From Streptomyces tsukubensis (lineage in GTDB: Bacteria; Actinomycetota; Actinomycetes; Streptomycetales; Streptomycetaceae): DNA of 64,000 bases. Of this stretch, positions 50,004 through 59,927 are shown one piece after another. Where the stretch lies: NCBI RefSeq assembly GCF_009296025.1, contig NZ_CP045178.1, positions 5,642,001-5,706,000 of the forward strand. Direction: 5' to 3'. Below the pieces are notes generated by a model. The model was not told the DNA's origin. It made no database searches and saw only the letters and a list, made by a program, of their open reading frames with translations. Position numbers and translations under genes: made by a program. Numbering within the stretch: position 1 is the stretch's first letter; each line of letters begins with the position of its first letter.

Positions 50004-50987
50004 GTGCTGCGATACATTGCCCGCAAAGCAGTTGGCTGGATTTTGATGATCGTCGTCGCGACAAATGTCACGTACTTTCTAGCCAATGCCTTTCTCAAGC
50101 CCGCGTCCAATTACCTTGCGCTCCGGCCGCCTCGGACCACGGAGCAGATCAACCGCTCGCTGGCTCTCTACAACCTGAATCCGGACAAACCGATCATGGA
50201 GCGCTGGTGGCACTGGGCCTCCAACATCCTGCTGCACTTCGACTGGGGTTCCTCGCCCACCGGCGGTAACGTCAACGACCAGATCGGCTACCGGGCCCTG
50301 GCCAGTGGGCAACTCGTCCTGGGGTCGACGATTCTGTCGATCATCATCGGCGTCGGACTCGGGGTCTTCACTGCCGCGCGCCAGTACAAAGCCGCGGACC
50401 GGGCCTGGCAGGGACTGTCCGTCCTGTCCTTCAACACCCCGTCCGCCGTGGCGTCATTGGCCGTAGTGCTCGTGACCATCTCGCTGAACCAGAGCCTCGG
50501 CCACTCGCTGCTACCGGTCGCCGGCGCCCAGGATCCCGAACTTTCGGGGTTCTGGCCGGTGTTCGGATCCCGCGTCACGCATGCCATCCTGCCGACGATC
50601 TCCCTGACGTTCATCTCCTACGCGGGATACCACCTGCTACAGCGCTCGCTGCTCCTGGACAACATCAACTCCGACTACGTCCGCACCGCGCGTTCCAAGG
50701 GCCTCACCCGTCAACAGGCCATCCGCAGACACGGATTGCGCACCTCCATCATCCCCGTCGCCACTCAGGTGGCGTTCGCGATGCCGACGCTCTTCACCGG
50801 CGCGGTGATCACCGAGACGGTCTTCGCCTGGCACGGGATGGGTGAGTACTTCACCAAGACCATCAGCACCAACGACGTGCACGGCGCCGTCGCCGTCGCG
50901 GCTTTCGGCGCCCTGATGACGGCCATCGGCGCGATCCTCGCCGATATCGCCGTCGTGGCCCTCGACCCCAGGATTCGGGTGAGCTGA
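50004..50987 (+). CDS. Oligopeptide ABC permease (OppB type), operon 2
   Basis: 327 residues. MLRYIARKAVGWILMIVVATNVTYFLANAFLKP is the first helix; helices follow near SGQLVLGSTILSIIIGVGLGVFTAARQY, LSVLSFNTPSAVASLAVVLVTISL and AILPTISLTFISYAGYHLLQ. Coupling loop: DYVRTARSKGLTRQQAIRRHGLRTSIIPVATQ. It is only distantly similar to the OppB proteins of operons 1 and 3. The start GTG 50004 gives the typical N-terminus; AAAGG lies about 13 bases upstream. The frame is open to 49719, but that extension has no protein-like character. Confidence 0.92.
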   Translation: MLRYIARKAVGWILMIVVATNVTYFLANAFLKPASNYLALRPPRTTEQINRSLALYNLNPDKPIMERWWHWASNILLHFDWGSSPTGGNVNDQIGYRALASGQLVLGSTILSIIIGVGLGVFTAARQYKAADRAWQGLSVLSFNTPSAVASLAVVLVTISLNQSLGHSLLPVAGAQDPELSGFWPVFGSRVTHAILPTISLTFISYAGYHLLQRSLLLDNINSDYVRTARSKGLTRQQAIRRHGLRTSIIPVATQVAFAMPTLFTGAVITETVFAWHGMGEYFTKTISTNDVHGAVAVAAFGALMTAIGAILADIAVVALDPRIRVS

Positions 50988-50988
50988 C

Positions 50989-51945
50989 GTGGCCATCAAC
51001 ATGCCCGGCGTAGGGCCGGACGTAGACGGAATCAGGCCTGAGGAGGCCGACGCCAAGGAGCTCGAAGGAGCCGGCAAGCCCGGCAAGCGGCTGTCGCCCG
51101 CACGGCTGTACATGCGGCGGTTCCTTCGCAACAAGCCCGCCGTCGTGGGCCTGGTTCTCTTCGTGCTCCTGGCACTCCTCGCTCTGACCGGCCGTTTCTT
51201 CACGCACTGGAACTACGAGGAGGCGGACTTCACCGCCCTCACCGTGTCCCCCGGCTCCAGTGGCCACCTGCTGGGCACCAACCCCGCGGGCAATGACGTG
51301 TACGCCCAGCTCGTACACGGTCTCGGGCGGTCGCTGATCATCGCGCTGACCGTCTCGCTGCTCACCACCGCCATCGCCGCTCTGTTCGGAGCTACGGCGG
51401 CCTATCTGGGCGGGCGGACGGAGCGGCTGATGCTCGGGTTCGTGCACTTCCTGCTGATCCTGCCCTCGTTCCTCATCATCGCCCTGGTCGGCACGCACTT
51501 CAGGGGCGAGTGGCCGGTGCTGGTCGTGGTGCTCACGATCTTCGGCTGGATGCTCACCGCCCGGGTGATCTGGTCCCTGGCGACGTCCCTGCGCGAGCGG
51601 GAATACGTGATGGCCGCCCGTTTCATGGGGGTGAGCCCGCTGCGGACGATCGTGCGGCACATGGTGCGCAACATCGGTTCCCTGCTCATCGTCACCTTCA
51701 CTCTCGGCGTGGCCTCGACGGTGCAGTCGGAGACGGCGCTCTCCTTCATCGGCTTCGGTGTCAAGCAGCCGGACATCTCCCTGGGTGCCATGCTCGCCGA
51801 CGGGCAGAACACCCTGTCCACCGCGCCCTGGCTCTTCTACCTCCCGGCCGCCGTGGTGCTCCTGCTCACCGTGGCGATGGCGCTCATCGGTGACGGTCTG
51901 CGCGACGCCCTCGACCCCACCTCGCACTCCGGAGGCCGCGCATGA
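50989..51945 (+). CDS. Oligopeptide ABC permease (OppC type), operon 2
   Basis: 318 residues. A ~35-residue cytosolic N-terminus, RFLRNKPAVVGLVLFVLLALLALTGRFF as first helix, LLGTNPAGNDVYAQLVHGLGRSLIIAL, coupling loop EYVMAARFMGVSPLRTIVRHMVRNIGSLLIVT, ending GDGLRDALDPTSHSGG. GTG 50989 lies one base after the OppB stop, and its own stop overlaps the ATPase start by four bases (ATGA), so the three genes are tightly coupled. Confidence 0.92.
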   Translation: MAINMPGVGPDVDGIRPEEADAKELEGAGKPGKRLSPARLYMRRFLRNKPAVVGLVLFVLLALLALTGRFFTHWNYEEADFTALTVSPGSSGHLLGTNPAGNDVYAQLVHGLGRSLIIALTVSLLTTAIAALFGATAAYLGGRTERLMLGFVHFLLILPSFLIIALVGTHFRGEWPVLVVVLTIFGWMLTARVIWSLATSLREREYVMAARFMGVSPLRTIVRHMVRNIGSLLIVTFTLGVASTVQSETALSFIGFGVKQPDISLGAMLADGQNTLSTAPWLFYLPAAVVLLLTVAMALIGDGLRDALDPTSHSGGRA

Positions 51946-54086
51946 TCGTGCAGCGCGCAGAAAGCCACGAGCCCGGCACCGCCACGCCGCTGCTCTCCGT
52001 CCGTGACCTCCAGGTCGCCTTTCCCTCCGAGGCCGGTCGGGTGGAAGCCGTTCGCGGCATCTCCTTCGACCTGCACCGCGGCAGCACCCTGGGCATCGTG
52101 GGCGAGTCCGGCTCAGGCAAGTCGGTCACCTCCATGGCCGTCATGGGCCTTCTGCCCGATTACGCCGCCATCTCCGGCCAGATCAATATGGGTGGGGTGA
52201 ACCTGCTCGACCTGGACGACCGGATGATGTCGAAGGTCCGCGGCCGGGACATCGGCATGATCTTCCAGGATCCGCTCTCCTCTCTCACTCCGATCTTCAG
52301 CATCGGGACGCAGATCGTGGAGGCCCTTCAGATCCATCAGGACATCTCCTCCGCCGCCGCCTGGAAGCGGGCCGTGGAGCTGCTGGATCTGGTCGGCATC
52401 CCCAACCCCGACAAACGGGCCAAGGGGTTCCCGCACGAGTTCTCCGGCGGCATGCGGCAGCGCGCCGTCATCGCCATGGCGATCGCCAACGATCCCGACC
52501 TGATCATCGCGGACGAGCCGACAACCGCACTCGACGTGACCGTCCAGGCGCAGATCCTCGAAGTGCTCAAGGCGGCCCAGCGCGAGACCGGCGCGGCTGT
52601 CATCATGATCACCCACGACCTCGGCGTGGTGGCCGGCTCCGCCGACGACGTCATCGTGATGTATGCGGGCCGCGCCGTCGAACAGGCCCCGGTGGGCGAG
52701 CTGTTCGCACAGCCCCGCATGCCTTACACCATCGGCCTCATGGGCGCGATCCCGCGTCTGGACGACCGGGCCGAGGACGCCTTGGTCCCGGTCAAGGGGA
52801 CCCCTCCGCTGCTGGTGAACCTTCCGGACGCATGCCCCTTCGCCGCTCGCTGCCCGATCGTGCTGGACACCTGCCGCAGCGGGGAGCCGCCGCTGGCGCG
52901 GGTGGCAGGAGCGGGTGCCGACACCGAAACCGGTGCCACCGCCGGGCACCTCGCCGCATGTCTGCGCGCGGGAGAGATCGCCGACGGCAATCTCGGTGAC
53001 GCCCCCGTATATCCGGTCCCCGAGCGCAAGGAGACGCGACTCGCGGTGGTGCCACGCGAGGAGCGAGCCGAGGTCCTGAAGCTGTCCGGGGTCACCAAGA
53101 CATTCCCCCTCACCCAGGGCGCGCTGCTCAAGCGCCGGGTGGGCTCCGTCTACGCCGTCAACGGCATCAACCTGGACATCCGCGAGGGTGAGACGCTCGG
53201 CCTGGTCGGGGAGTCCGGCTGTGGCAAGACGACGACGCTGTTGGAGATCATGGGGCTCAACACCCCGGAGAAGGGCAGCATCGCGATCGCCGGCACGGAC
53301 GTGGCGGGTCTGAGGCGCAAGCAGGAGATCAGTGCCGTGCGCCGCGACATCCAGATGGTCTTTCAGGACCCGATGGGCGCGCTCGACCCCCGCATGACTG
53401 TCTTCGACATCCTTGCCGAACCCCTCCGGGCCATCGGTGAACGCGACGAAGAGGCGCTCGCCGGGCGGATCGAAGAGCTGATGGGGTTGGTGGGCCTCGA
53501 CCCCGAGCACCGAGACCGTTTTCCCGCCGCCTTCTCCGGGGGACAGCGGCAGCGCATCGGTATCGCCAGGGCGCTCGCCACGAAGCCGAAACTGCTCGTG
53601 CTCGACGAGCCGGTCTCCGCGCTCGACGTCTCCGTGCAGGCCGGCGTGATCAACCTTCTGAACGACCTCAAGGCCGAGTTGGGGTTGTCCTACCTCTTCG
53701 TCGCCCACGACCTGTCGGTGGTGCGGCACATCTCGGACCGGGTGGCGGTGATGTACCTGGGCCGAATCGTGGAGATCGGTGCCATCGACGCCGTCTTCGA
53801 CAATCCGCGGCACCCCTATACCAAGGCGCTGCTCTCGGCTATCCCGCTGCCCGACCCCGTCGCGGAACGCACCCGGGAGCGGATTCTCCTCAAGGGCGAC
53901 TTGCCCAGCCCCACCGACGACCGGCCCGGTTGCGGGTTCGTCAGCAGGTGCCCACTCCACCAGACGCTGACGGAGCCGCAGAAGGACCGGTGCCGCGGGG
54001 ACACACCGGAGCTCGCGGGCGGTGAGGGGGAGGATCACCGCGACGCCTGCCACTTCGCTGACAAGCACACATTGGTACAACTCTGA
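51942..54086 (+). CDS. Fused double ATPase (OppD-OppF) of operon 2
   Basis: 714 residues containing two complete ABC modules in one chain. Module 1: Walker [11 protein letters not shown] (near residue 53), [52 protein letters not shown], Cys-rich extension ACPFAARCPIVLDTC. Module 2 (from about residue 375): [63 protein letters not shown], and CGFVSRCPLHQTL. It replaces the separate OppD and OppF of the neighbouring operons and powers the operon 2 permease. Confidence 0.94.
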   Translation: MIVQRAESHEPGTATPLLSVRDLQVAFPSEAGRVEAVRGISFDLHRGSTLGIVGESGSGKSVTSMAVMGLLPDYAAISGQINMGGVNLLDLDDRMMSKVRGRDIGMIFQDPLSSLTPIFSIGTQIVEALQIHQDISSAAAWKRAVELLDLVGIPNPDKRAKGFPHEFSGGMRQRAVIAMAIANDPDLIIADEPTTALDVTVQAQILEVLKAAQRETGAAVIMITHDLGVVAGSADDVIVMYAGRAVEQAPVGELFAQPRMPYTIGLMGAIPRLDDRAEDALVPVKGTPPLLVNLPDACPFAARCPIVLDTCRSGEPPLARVAGAGADTETGATAGHLAACLRAGEIADGNLGDAPVYPVPERKETRLAVVPREERAEVLKLSGVTKTFPLTQGALLKRRVGSVYAVNGINLDIREGETLGLVGESGCGKTTTLLEIMGLNTPEKGSIAIAGTDVAGLRRKQEISAVRRDIQMVFQDPMGALDPRMTVFDILAEPLRAIGERDEEALAGRIEELMGLVGLDPEHRDRFPAAFSGGQRQRIGIARALATKPKLLVLDEPVSALDVSVQAGVINLLNDLKAELGLSYLFVAHDLSVVRHISDRVAVMYLGRIVEIGAIDAVFDNPRHPYTKALLSAIPLPDPVAERTRERILLKGDLPSPTDDRPGCGFVSRCPLHQTLTEPQKDRCRGDTPELAGGEGEDHRDACHFADKHTLVQL

Positions 54087-54100
54087 GCAGAAGGACTGCC

Positions 54101-55801
54101 ATGAAGAAGATCGCGTGGGGCGGCGTCGCATTCATCGTCGCCGCTTCGCTCTCCCTGACCGCGTGCGGTGGTGGGGGCGATGACGACTCCGACGGGAAGA
54201 AGACGAAGGGCGCCGCATCCGAGAAGGATGTGATGACCTCCTACAATCCGCAGCCTGCGAGCAATCTCAAGCAGGGCGGGAAGATGACCTTCCCGATTGT
54301 GGAGATCCCGGATCAGCTCAACCCCATGAACGGCAACGGGTCGCTGTACACCACCAAGATCTCTTGGTTCTATCAGCCGCAGCTGTCGTACAACGACCCC
54401 AAGGGCAACGTCACCTGGAACCCCGACTACCTGAGCAACGTCAAGAAGACGACGGTCGACGGTAATACCCAGGTGACGTTCGACATCAACCCCAAGGCGA
54501 AGTGGAACGACGGCCAGGACATGGACTGGTCGATATTCCGCGACACCTGGAAGGCGAACAGCGGTAAGGACAAGGCGTACAACGTCAGTTCCTCCGACGG
54601 TTACGCGAACATCGCCTCGGTGAAGAAGGGGAAGAACGACAAGCAGGCGATCGTGACCTTCGACGGGACGTATGTATGGTGGAATTACATCTTCTACAAC
54701 ATCGTCAACCCGCACATCGCCAAGGCGGACGCTTTCAATAAGGCGTACGTGAACAAGCCGCATCCGGAGTGGGGCGCCGGCCCGTACACGATCGACAAGT
54801 TCGACGCGAAGGGCGGCACGGTCTCCTACAAGCCCAACCCGAAGTGGTGGGGGGCGAAGCCGCATCTGGACAAGTTCACCTGGGTGCAGATGGAGGAGAG
54901 CGCCGAGGTCAACGCGTTCAAGAACGGCCAGAGCGACGCCGCCGACGTGAGCAGGGCCGAGAAGCTGGCGCAGGTGAAGTCGATGAAGGGCATCGACCTC
55001 CGGCGCGGCACCACCACGTCGAACAACCTCATCGTCTTCAACAGCACCTCGCCGCAGCTCAAGGACGCGGCCGTGCGCAAGGCGCTGATGGAGGGCATCG
55101 ACCGCGCGCAGATGGCGAAGATCACCTTCCAGGGTCTCAGCTACAGCGAGACGCTGCCCGGTTCCTTCAACCTGTACCCCTTCCAGAAGGGGTATGAGGA
55201 CGTCTTCGGCAAGCTGGTGAAGTTCGACGCCGCGAAATCCAAGAAGGCGTTGGACGCGGCGGGCTGGAAGGCCGGCTCCGACGGGGTTCGCGCCAAGGGC
55301 GGGAAGAAGCTCGAACTGAACTTCCCCACGATCGGTGACAGCGCGGTGGTCAAGGCGCGCGCCACGGCCCTGGCACAGATGATGAAGAACATCGGTGTCA
55401 AGCTGAACATCCAGGCACGTCCGTCCGCCGACTTCAACAAGGTCTTCACCAACCGCGAGTTCGACCTGTTCGGTATGGGCTTCATCTCCAGCAGTGCGAA
55501 CGGTATGGGGTACATCTGCCAGATGTACTGCTCCGACAGTTCGCTGAACCTTTCCCGCTCCACGCCGAAGAGCATGGACGCGGAGGTCAAGGCGGTCAGC
55601 AAGCTGCCGACCGCGCAGCAGCAGATCGACGCCGGCAACAAGGTCGAGACCAAGGCCATGAAGACCTACGGCATCCTGCCGCTGTACAACGGCACGACCA
55701 TCTGGGCGGTCAAGAAGGGCGTCGCCAACTACGGTTCCGCCCAGTTCTACGGTAACTACGGCATCATCGGCCCGCCCGAGCTGCTCGGCTGGCAGAAGTA
55801 G
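54101..55801 (+). CDS. Oligopeptide-binding lipoprotein, operon 2
   Basis: 566 residues. Lipobox SLTAC with Cys22, Asp/Gly/Ser linker, then family-5 binding fold: GGKMTFPIVEIPDQLNPMNGNGSLY, KWNDGQDMDWSIFRDTWKANSG, GAGPYTIDKFDAKGGTVSYKPNPKWWG, VRKALMEGIDRAQMAKITFQGL, TYGILPLYNGTTIWAVKKG. Located last in its operon, 14 bases after the ATPase gene, unlike the flanking operons, in which it is first. Rich in Trp/aromatics in the pocket region (WVQMEESAEV), in line with peptide ligands. Confidence 0.93.
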   Translation: MKKIAWGGVAFIVAASLSLTACGGGGDDDSDGKKTKGAASEKDVMTSYNPQPASNLKQGGKMTFPIVEIPDQLNPMNGNGSLYTTKISWFYQPQLSYNDPKGNVTWNPDYLSNVKKTTVDGNTQVTFDINPKAKWNDGQDMDWSIFRDTWKANSGKDKAYNVSSSDGYANIASVKKGKNDKQAIVTFDGTYVWWNYIFYNIVNPHIAKADAFNKAYVNKPHPEWGAGPYTIDKFDAKGGTVSYKPNPKWWGAKPHLDKFTWVQMEESAEVNAFKNGQSDAADVSRAEKLAQVKSMKGIDLRRGTTTSNNLIVFNSTSPQLKDAAVRKALMEGIDRAQMAKITFQGLSYSETLPGSFNLYPFQKGYEDVFGKLVKFDAAKSKKALDAAGWKAGSDGVRAKGGKKLELNFPTIGDSAVVKARATALAQMMKNIGVKLNIQARPSADFNKVFTNREFDLFGMGFISSSANGMGYICQMYCSDSSLNLSRSTPKSMDAEVKAVSKLPTAQQQIDAGNKVETKAMKTYGILPLYNGTTIWAVKKGVANYGSAQFYGNYGIIGPPELLGWQK

Positions 55802-55842
55802 GTTCCCCTCTCCGCGCCGGCTTCGGCCGCACGGAGATCACG

Positions 55843-55878
55843 AGGCTCCCGTCGGAGAAGCGATTCCGGCGGGAGCCT
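55843..55878 (+). terminator. Terminator after opp operon 2
   Basis: AGGCTCCCG (55843-55851) pairs with CGGGAGCCT (55870-55878). The following ~300 bases hold a short CCTTC repeat at about 55931-55955 and no gene. Confidence 0.75.
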
Positions 55879-56203
55879 TCGTCTGTCCTCGGCGGGGACG
55901 GAGCGAGGCGAGGGCTGTCCCCCCGGTCCCCTTCCCTTCCCTTCCCTTCCCTCCCGTCGCGGCTCGTGGAGAGACGTACGGGAGGCATGGCGGGGCGCGG
56001 AGGGTCTTTCTCGGCTTTTACCGGGGGTTCGCCCGCTTCACCTGACGTGTGTCCAGGGCCGCCCGCCGCCTGCGTGCGGCCTCGCGGATCCGGGCTGAGC
56101 AACCCGGACCGGCACTCGTACGGCCCGGACGGAAGTGCGCTTTGTCATGGAATGAGGTGATATTTGGCTCTACGTACGTCCACGCATCTTGAGGAGGCGC
56201 TCC

Positions 56204-57847
56204 ATGCGAGGAGCCACGCACGCCAAATGGGCCGCATGCGCGGTGGCCGTCACTCTCGCGGCGACGGCCTGTGGGGGCGGGGGAGACAGCGGTGGCGGCG
56301 GCGGTGGTGGCGGTGGCGCGAACGGGGTGGTGCGTTCCTCCTGGGGTGACCCGCAGAACCCGCTGGAGCCGGCGAACACCAACGAGGTGCAGGGCGGCAA
56401 GGTCCTCGACATGGTCTTCCGCGGACTCAAGCGGTACGACCCGAAGACCGGCAAGGCGAAGGACATGCTTGCCGAGAAGATCGACACCAAGGACTCCACC
56501 AATTTCGACATCACGGTCAAGAGCGGGTGGACCTTCTCGAACGGCGAGAAGATCACAGCGCAGTCGTTCGTGGACGCCTGGAACTATGGCGCGAATCTGA
56601 AGAACGACCAGAAGAACGCGTATTTCTTCGGCCAGATCGACGGCTACGAGAAGGTGCACCCGGAGTCGGGCAAGGCCTCCGCCACAAAACTGTCAGGGCT
56701 GAAGGTGACCGGTGAGCGGACCTTCACGGTGAAGCTCAACCAGAAATTCTCCACCTGGCCGGAGACGCTCGGATACGTCGCCTTCGCCCCGCTGCCGAAG
56801 TCGTTCTTCAAGGACCACGACAACTGGCTCTCGAAGCCCATCGGCAACGGTCCTTATACGGTCCAGTCCTACGCCAAGGGATCCCAGATGTCCCTGCGCA
56901 AGTGGGGCAAGTATCCCGGTTCCGACAAGGCGCAGAACGGCGGAGTCGACCTCAAGGTCTACACGGACAACAACACCGCCTACACCGACCTCACGGCGGG
57001 CAACCTCGACCTGGTCGACGACGTGCCCGCCTCGCAGCTCAAGAACGTCAAGAGCGACCTGGGCGACCGCTACCTGAACCCTCCCGCGGGCATCATCCAG
57101 ACCCTCGCCTTCCCCTTCTACAGCAAGGCGTGGAACACCCCGGACGGCGCCAAGGTCCGCAAGGGCCTTTCCATGGCCATCAACCGCAAGCAGATCACCG
57201 ACACCATCTTCCAGAAGACCCGCACCCCCGCCAGTGACTGGACCTCGCCGGTCCTCGGCGAGGACGGCGGCTTCAAGAAGGGGCTGTGCGGCGAGGCCTG
57301 CGAGTACAAGCCGGACGAGGCGAAGAAGCTGGTGAAGGAGGGCGGCGGCCTCCCGGGCGGTCAGGTGAAGATCGGCTACAACGCCGACACCGGCAGCCAC
57401 AAGGAGTGGGTCGACGCGGTCTGCAACAGCATCAACAACGCGCTCGACAACGACCGCGCCTGCGTCGGCGATCCGACCGGTACCTTCGCGGACTTCCGCA
57501 ACAAGATCACCCAGAAGAAGATGACGGGTCCCTTCCGGGCCGGCTGGCAGATGGACTACCCGCTCATCCAGAACTTCCTCCAGCCGCTCTACTACACCAA
57601 CGCCTCGTCCAACGACGGCAAGTGGACCAACAAGCAGTTCGACAAGCTCATCGACCAGGCCAACGCCGAAGCGGACACGGCCAAGGCGGTCGAGAAGTTC
57701 CAGCAGGCCGAAGGCGTACTGCGGGACCAGATGGGGGCCATCGCCCTCTGGTACCAGAACGGCAGCGCCGGCTACTCCGAGCAGATCTCCAACGTGTCGC
57801 TGAACCCGTTCAGCGTGCCCGTCTACAGCCAGATCAAGGTGAAGTGA
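56204..57847 (+). CDS. Oligopeptide-binding lipoprotein, operon 3
   Basis: 547 residues, a paralogue of the operon 1 binding protein. Lipobox LAATAC with Cys23, then a poly-Gly linker of about 14 residues. Binding fold: GDPQNPLEPANTNEVQGGKVLD, KSGWTFSNGEKITAQSFVDAWNY, KPIGNGPYTVQSYAKGSQ, VRKGLSMAINRKQITDTIFQ, GLCGEACEYKPDEAKKLV (likely disulfide, as in operon 1), ending SVPVYSQIKVK. GAGGAGG stands 6 bases before the ATG at 56204. Ligand may differ from that of operon 1, since pocket sequences have diverged more than the ATPases. Confidence 0.93.
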   Translation: MRGATHAKWAACAVAVTLAATACGGGGDSGGGGGGGGGANGVVRSSWGDPQNPLEPANTNEVQGGKVLDMVFRGLKRYDPKTGKAKDMLAEKIDTKDSTNFDITVKSGWTFSNGEKITAQSFVDAWNYGANLKNDQKNAYFFGQIDGYEKVHPESGKASATKLSGLKVTGERTFTVKLNQKFSTWPETLGYVAFAPLPKSFFKDHDNWLSKPIGNGPYTVQSYAKGSQMSLRKWGKYPGSDKAQNGGVDLKVYTDNNTAYTDLTAGNLDLVDDVPASQLKNVKSDLGDRYLNPPAGIIQTLAFPFYSKAWNTPDGAKVRKGLSMAINRKQITDTIFQKTRTPASDWTSPVLGEDGGFKKGLCGEACEYKPDEAKKLVKEGGGLPGGQVKIGYNADTGSHKEWVDAVCNSINNALDNDRACVGDPTGTFADFRNKITQKKMTGPFRAGWQMDYPLIQNFLQPLYYTNASSNDGKWTNKQFDKLIDQANAEADTAKAVEKFQQAEGVLRDQMGAIALWYQNGSAGYSEQISNVSLNPFSVPVYSQIKVK

Positions 57848-57971
57848 CGTGACGAGGGGGCGGGGCGGCCACCGGCGCCGCTGACCGTCCCCGCGGGCCC
57901 CCGTTGGCCCCGCGCCCCCTCCACGACCACGGCCACGCCCGCGAGCACACCCACGACCCCCGGAGCTGTCC

Positions 57972-58895
57972 ATGGGACGTTATGTGATCCGGCGTCTGCT
58001 CCAGATGATCCCGGTGTTCATCGGCGCCACGCTGCTGATCTTCCTGATGGTGAACGTGATGGGCGACCCCGTCGCGGGGCTCTGCGGTGACCGCCAGTGC
58101 GACCCGGCGACCGCCGCCAGGCTCCGCACGGACCTCGGTCTCGATAAGCCCGTCTGGCAGCAGTACGCCACCTACATGGGAAACGTCTTCACCGGCGACT
58201 TCGGCACCGCCTTCAACGGCCAGAAGGTCACCGAGCTGATGGGGACCGCATTCCCCGTCACCATCCGGCTGACCGTCGTCGCCATCGTCTTCGAGATCGT
58301 CATCGGCATCAGCCTCGGCGTCCTCACGGGCCTGCGCCGCGGCCGCCCCGTCGACACCACGGTGCTGCTGCTGACCCTGGTGGTCATCTCCGTCCCCACC
58401 TTCGTCACAGGTCTGCTGCTCCAGCTCCTGCTCGGCGTCGAATGGGGCGTCATCAAACCCGCGGTCTCCACGGAAGCCACCTTCGACGAGCTGATCGTGC
58501 CAGGACTGGTGCTCGCCTCGGTCTCACTCGCCTACGTCACCAGGCTGACCAGGACCTCCATCGCGGAGAACCGCCGCGCCGACTATGTGCGCACCGCCAT
58601 CGCCAAGGGGCTGCCCCGCCGCAGAGTCATCATCCGCCACCTCCTGCGCAACTCACTGATCCCCGTCGTCACCTTCATCGGCACCGACATCGGCGGGCTG
58701 ATGGGCGGAGCGATCGTCACCGAGCGCATTTTCAACATCCACGGCGTCGGATTCCAGCTCTACCAGGGCATTCTGCGACAGAACACCCAGACCGTCGTCG
58801 GCTTCGTGACGATCCTGGTCCTGGTCTTCCTCGTCGCCAACCTCCTGGTCGACCTTCTCTACGCCGTACTCGACCCGAGGATCCGCTATGTCTGA
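57972..58895 (+). CDS. Oligopeptide ABC permease (OppB type), operon 3
   Basis: 307 residues. MGRYVIRRLLQMIPVFIGATLLIFLMVNVMGDP parallels the operon 1 protein almost residue for residue. A small CGDRQCDP insertion is present near residue 38. Coupling loop DYVRTAIAKGLPRRRVIIRHLLRNSLIPVVTFIG, ending VLDPRIRYV. Overlaps the OppC gene by 8 bases in the same way as in operon 1. The 124-base gap after the binding-protein gene lacks the strong hairpin seen in operon 1. Confidence 0.94.
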   Translation: MGRYVIRRLLQMIPVFIGATLLIFLMVNVMGDPVAGLCGDRQCDPATAARLRTDLGLDKPVWQQYATYMGNVFTGDFGTAFNGQKVTELMGTAFPVTIRLTVVAIVFEIVIGISLGVLTGLRRGRPVDTTVLLLTLVVISVPTFVTGLLLQLLLGVEWGVIKPAVSTEATFDELIVPGLVLASVSLAYVTRLTRTSIAENRRADYVRTAIAKGLPRRRVIIRHLLRNSLIPVVTFIGTDIGGLMGGAIVTERIFNIHGVGFQLYQGILRQNTQTVVGFVTILVLVFLVANLLVDLLYAVLDPRIRYV

Positions 58896-59913
58896 GCCGC
58901 AGCACCCGGCAGAAGGCCCCCGCGACGCGCGCGACAACCCGGGGTCGACCGCTGGCGACGACCTGGCCATGGCGTCGACAGGACAGGGCGGCACGATGGA
59001 CCTCGCCACCGGCGAGGCGGCCACCCTGGAGAACCGCGGCGGACCCGACCACTCCGACCCCGCGGAGAAACCACGCAGCCTCTGGTCGGACGCCTGGCGG
59101 GACCTGCGCCGCAACCCCGTCTTCATCATCTCCGCCCTGGTCATCCTCTTCCTGATCGTCATCGCGATCTGGCCGGGCCTCATCGCCTCGGGCAACCCGC
59201 TCGCCTGCGACCTCTCCAAGGCCCAGGAAGGGTCACAGCCGGGCCACCCCTTCGGCTTCACCGGGCAGGGGTGTGACGTCTACACCCGTACGGTGCACGG
59301 GGCCCGCGCCTCCATCACGGTCGGCGTCTGCGCCACCGTCGGGGTCGCCCTCCTCGGCTCCGTCCTCGGCGGCCTCGCCGGGTTCTTCGGGGGCGGCTGG
59401 GACGCCGTACTCTCCCGCATCACCGACATCTTCTTCGCCATCCCCGTCGTCCTCGGCGGACTGGTGCTGCTCTCCGTCGTCAGCAGCAACACCGTCTGGC
59501 CGGTGGTCGGCTTCATCGTGCTGCTGGGCTGGCCGCAGGTCTCCCGCATCGCGCGCGGCTCCGTCATCACCGCCAAACAGAACGACTACGTCCAGGCGGC
59601 CCGCGCGCTCGGCGCTTCCAACAGCCGGATGCTGCTGCGCCACATCACGCCCAACGCCGTGGCACCCGTCATCGTCGTCGCGACCATCGCGCTCGGTACG
59701 TACATCGCGCTCGAAGCCACCCTCAGCTTCCTCGGCGTGGGGCTCAAGCCCCCCACGGTCTCCTGGGGCATCGACATCTCGGCCGCCTCTCAGTACGTGC
59801 GCAACGCCCCGCACATGCTGCTCTGGCCGGCCGGCGCGCTGGCCATCACCGTGCTCGCGTTCATCATGCTCGGCGACGCGGTGCGCGACGCCCTCGACCC
59901 CAAGCTGCGCTGA
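58888..59913 (+). CDS. Oligopeptide ABC permease (OppC type), operon 3
   Basis: 341 residues with a long (~65-residue) disordered Asp/Gly/Pro-rich N-terminus. First helix WRDLRRNPVFIISALVILFLIVIAIWPGLI; FGFTGQGCDVYTRTVHGARASITVG; coupling loop DYVQAARALGASNSRMLLRHITPNAVAPVIVVAT; end DAVRDALDPKLR. A Cys pair (LACDL, GQGCDV) in the first periplasmic loop is not in the operon 1 paralogue and could form a disulfide. The OppD gene begins 14 bases after its stop. Confidence 0.93.
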   Translation: MSEPQHPAEGPRDARDNPGSTAGDDLAMASTGQGGTMDLATGEAATLENRGGPDHSDPAEKPRSLWSDAWRDLRRNPVFIISALVILFLIVIAIWPGLIASGNPLACDLSKAQEGSQPGHPFGFTGQGCDVYTRTVHGARASITVGVCATVGVALLGSVLGGLAGFFGGGWDAVLSRITDIFFAIPVVLGGLVLLSVVSSNTVWPVVGFIVLLGWPQVSRIARGSVITAKQNDYVQAARALGASNSRMLLRHITPNAVAPVIVVATIALGTYIALEATLSFLGVGLKPPTVSWGIDISAASQYVRNAPHMLLWPAGALAITVLAFIMLGDAVRDALDPKLR

Positions 59914-59927
59914 GGAGTTGCCCCGTC